Of a DNA stretch of 43,284 nucleotides, positions 42,257 to 43,284 are shown one piece after another. This stretch comes from Hominisplanchenecus_A murintestinalis (GTDB lineage: Bacteria > Bacillota > Clostridia > Lachnospirales > Lachnospiraceae): the NCBI RefSeq assembly GCF_943193015.1, contig NZ_CALPCM010000026.1, forward strand, positions 1 through 43,284. The letters are read 5' to 3'. The notes under the pieces are model-generated. The model was not told the DNA's origin, made no database searches, and saw only the letters and a list, made by a program, of their open reading frames with translations. Position 1 is the first letter of the stretch, and each line of letters opens with the position of its first letter. The position numbers and the translations under genes were made by a program.

Positions 42257-43284
42257 GGACGGAACAGGGGGCATCCTTTCTACAATAGAAAGCACCACGA
42301 TAAAAAAGGCTGGCTGGAATCCGTTTACGCGGGGATGGACAGCGGGGAGAAGAACCTGATTTGCGCATATTTTTACACAGCGGATGGGAAAGTAAGCGAA
42401 ATCAGGGATTACCGGGGTTTTGCGGAGGGCGATTCCCAGAGCTATATCCGAAAAACATATGCTTACGATACCCTGAACCGTGTAATAGGAATGGAGTACA
42501 GCGACAGCGCGTCTCCTGGGAAGGCCACGGAATCCTATGGATATACGTATGACAAGAATTCAAATATCCTGACCGAAACCACAGGCGGCGAAACCACCAG
42601 AAGTACTTACAACAGCCTGAACCGGATGCTTACTGCTAACAAGACAAAGGAAATCATAGTACTGTCTGACAGGAGTTATGTCTATGACGCCAACGGCAAC
42701 CTGAAAAGTGAGACAGACAGCATCCTGGAGAAAAGCATGGAGTATGCCGGTGACGTGGGGAATCGCATGGTACAGGCCGTCCGGAAAGAAAAAGGGGAAG
42801 CTGTCTTAACCCAGACAAACCGCTATAACGGCAGCGGCCAGCGTATCCAAAAAACAGAAGACGGGAAAACCACAAACTACTACTACCAGGGGACAGCAGT
42901 CCAGGCGACTACGGACGCGGAAGGGAACAAAAGCAGCTTCAACCTGTATGGGCTGGAGGGCAACGTCATCGCATCTGGAAGGTATACGGGGAGCTGCGCC
43001 GGGGAATACCTCACCAGTGGAAAAGATTTAAAGGGCAGCACAACCAGTCTGATAAAGCCGGACGGAAGCTGTGCGGCCGCTTACCGTTATACGGACTTTG
43101 GCGAGACGGTCATATATGCGGCGGAGGATGTGGAGAATGAAATCTGCTATACAGGCGGTATTTATGATGAAAGCACGGGGTTGTACTATCTTAATGCAAG
43201 GTATTACGACCCGCAGGATGGGAGGTTTACCAGCCAGGATACGTACAGGGGAAAAGATGAAGAATATAAGACATGGAATCTGTA
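42257..43284 (+). pseudogene. Orphan Rhs core fragment, 5'-truncated, runs off the window
   Basis: An open frame of 342 codons from 42257 to the window end, with no good start (stop codons at 42251 and 42254; the first in-frame ATG, 42335, has no convincing RBS). It encodes YD repeats ('KTYAYDTLNRVIGMEYSDSA', 'GYTYDKNSNILTETT', 'YNGSGQRIQKTEDGKTTNYY') and the Rhs core box 'GLYYLNARYYDPQDGRFTSQ', ending within 'DTYRGKDEEYKTWNL'. It aligns with residues of roughly 2570-2900 of the intact toxin but differs in many places and is more GC-rich. It is a displaced tip module whose own toxin lies beyond the edge. Confidence 0.85.

Overview
The window reads as a chromosomal stretch of a spore-forming gut clostridium, most likely a member of the Lachnospiraceae. 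Reasons: strong AGGAGG-type ribosome binding sites, a short alpha/beta-type small acid-soluble spore protein, a GlnRS gene, a PadR/HAAS/DUF4097/PspC envelope cluster, a MocR-type regulator and a huge secreted YD-repeat protein. The genus cannot be fixed from the sequence. I saw no rRNA, tRNA or CRISPR array.

Region 1 (1-4321) is mobile and accessory DNA. It holds a Phd/YefM-ParE toxin-antitoxin pair with its own promoter and palindromic operator. Next come three overlapping tyrosine recombinase genes on the minus strand, a recombinase-in-trio (RIT) layout; the third has lost its catalytic C-terminus. An array of TATGTTCTG/CAGAACATA inverted repeats lies upstream of them. It abuts the last 70 codons and right end of an IS66-family element.

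Region 2 (4429-30666) is mostly ordinary chromosome. In order: an L,D-transpeptidase and mutY; a family 2 glycosyltransferase convergent with a lipid kinase; glnS and a MocR regulator; a lipoprotein thioredoxin, a 49-residue CXXC membrane protein and a NapH-like iron-sulfur membrane protein (a redox module); an amphipathic-helix envelope protein; ydcF-like, azlC and azlD; two HAD phosphatases; a TraX-family membrane protein; argH; asd; an ABC exporter; topB and a beta-helix acyl/nucleotidyl transferase; padR-HAAS-DUF4097-pspC; a spore protein gene; holA and a deoxyinosine glycosylase. A 137-bp MITE with perfect 13-bp ends and an 8-bp target duplication sits between the spore protein gene and holA. 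Its ends match the IS66 right end in region 1.

Region 3 (30667-43284) is a polymorphic toxin island. After a strong terminator and a roughly 600-bp leader lies a 3113-residue secreted Rhs/YD protein (WapA-like). Its C-terminal tip of about 195 residues has the Cys, His and Asn signature expected of a papain/C39-like cysteine peptidase. Three tandem related genes follow, two encoding lipoproteins and one a membrane-anchored protein, which I infer to be immunity genes. The third is cut short. Behind it lies a 5'-truncated orphan Rhs core that runs off the window. Base composition shifts inside the big gene and again at the orphan, which suggests the toxin, immunity and shell segment was swapped in and displaced an older tip.
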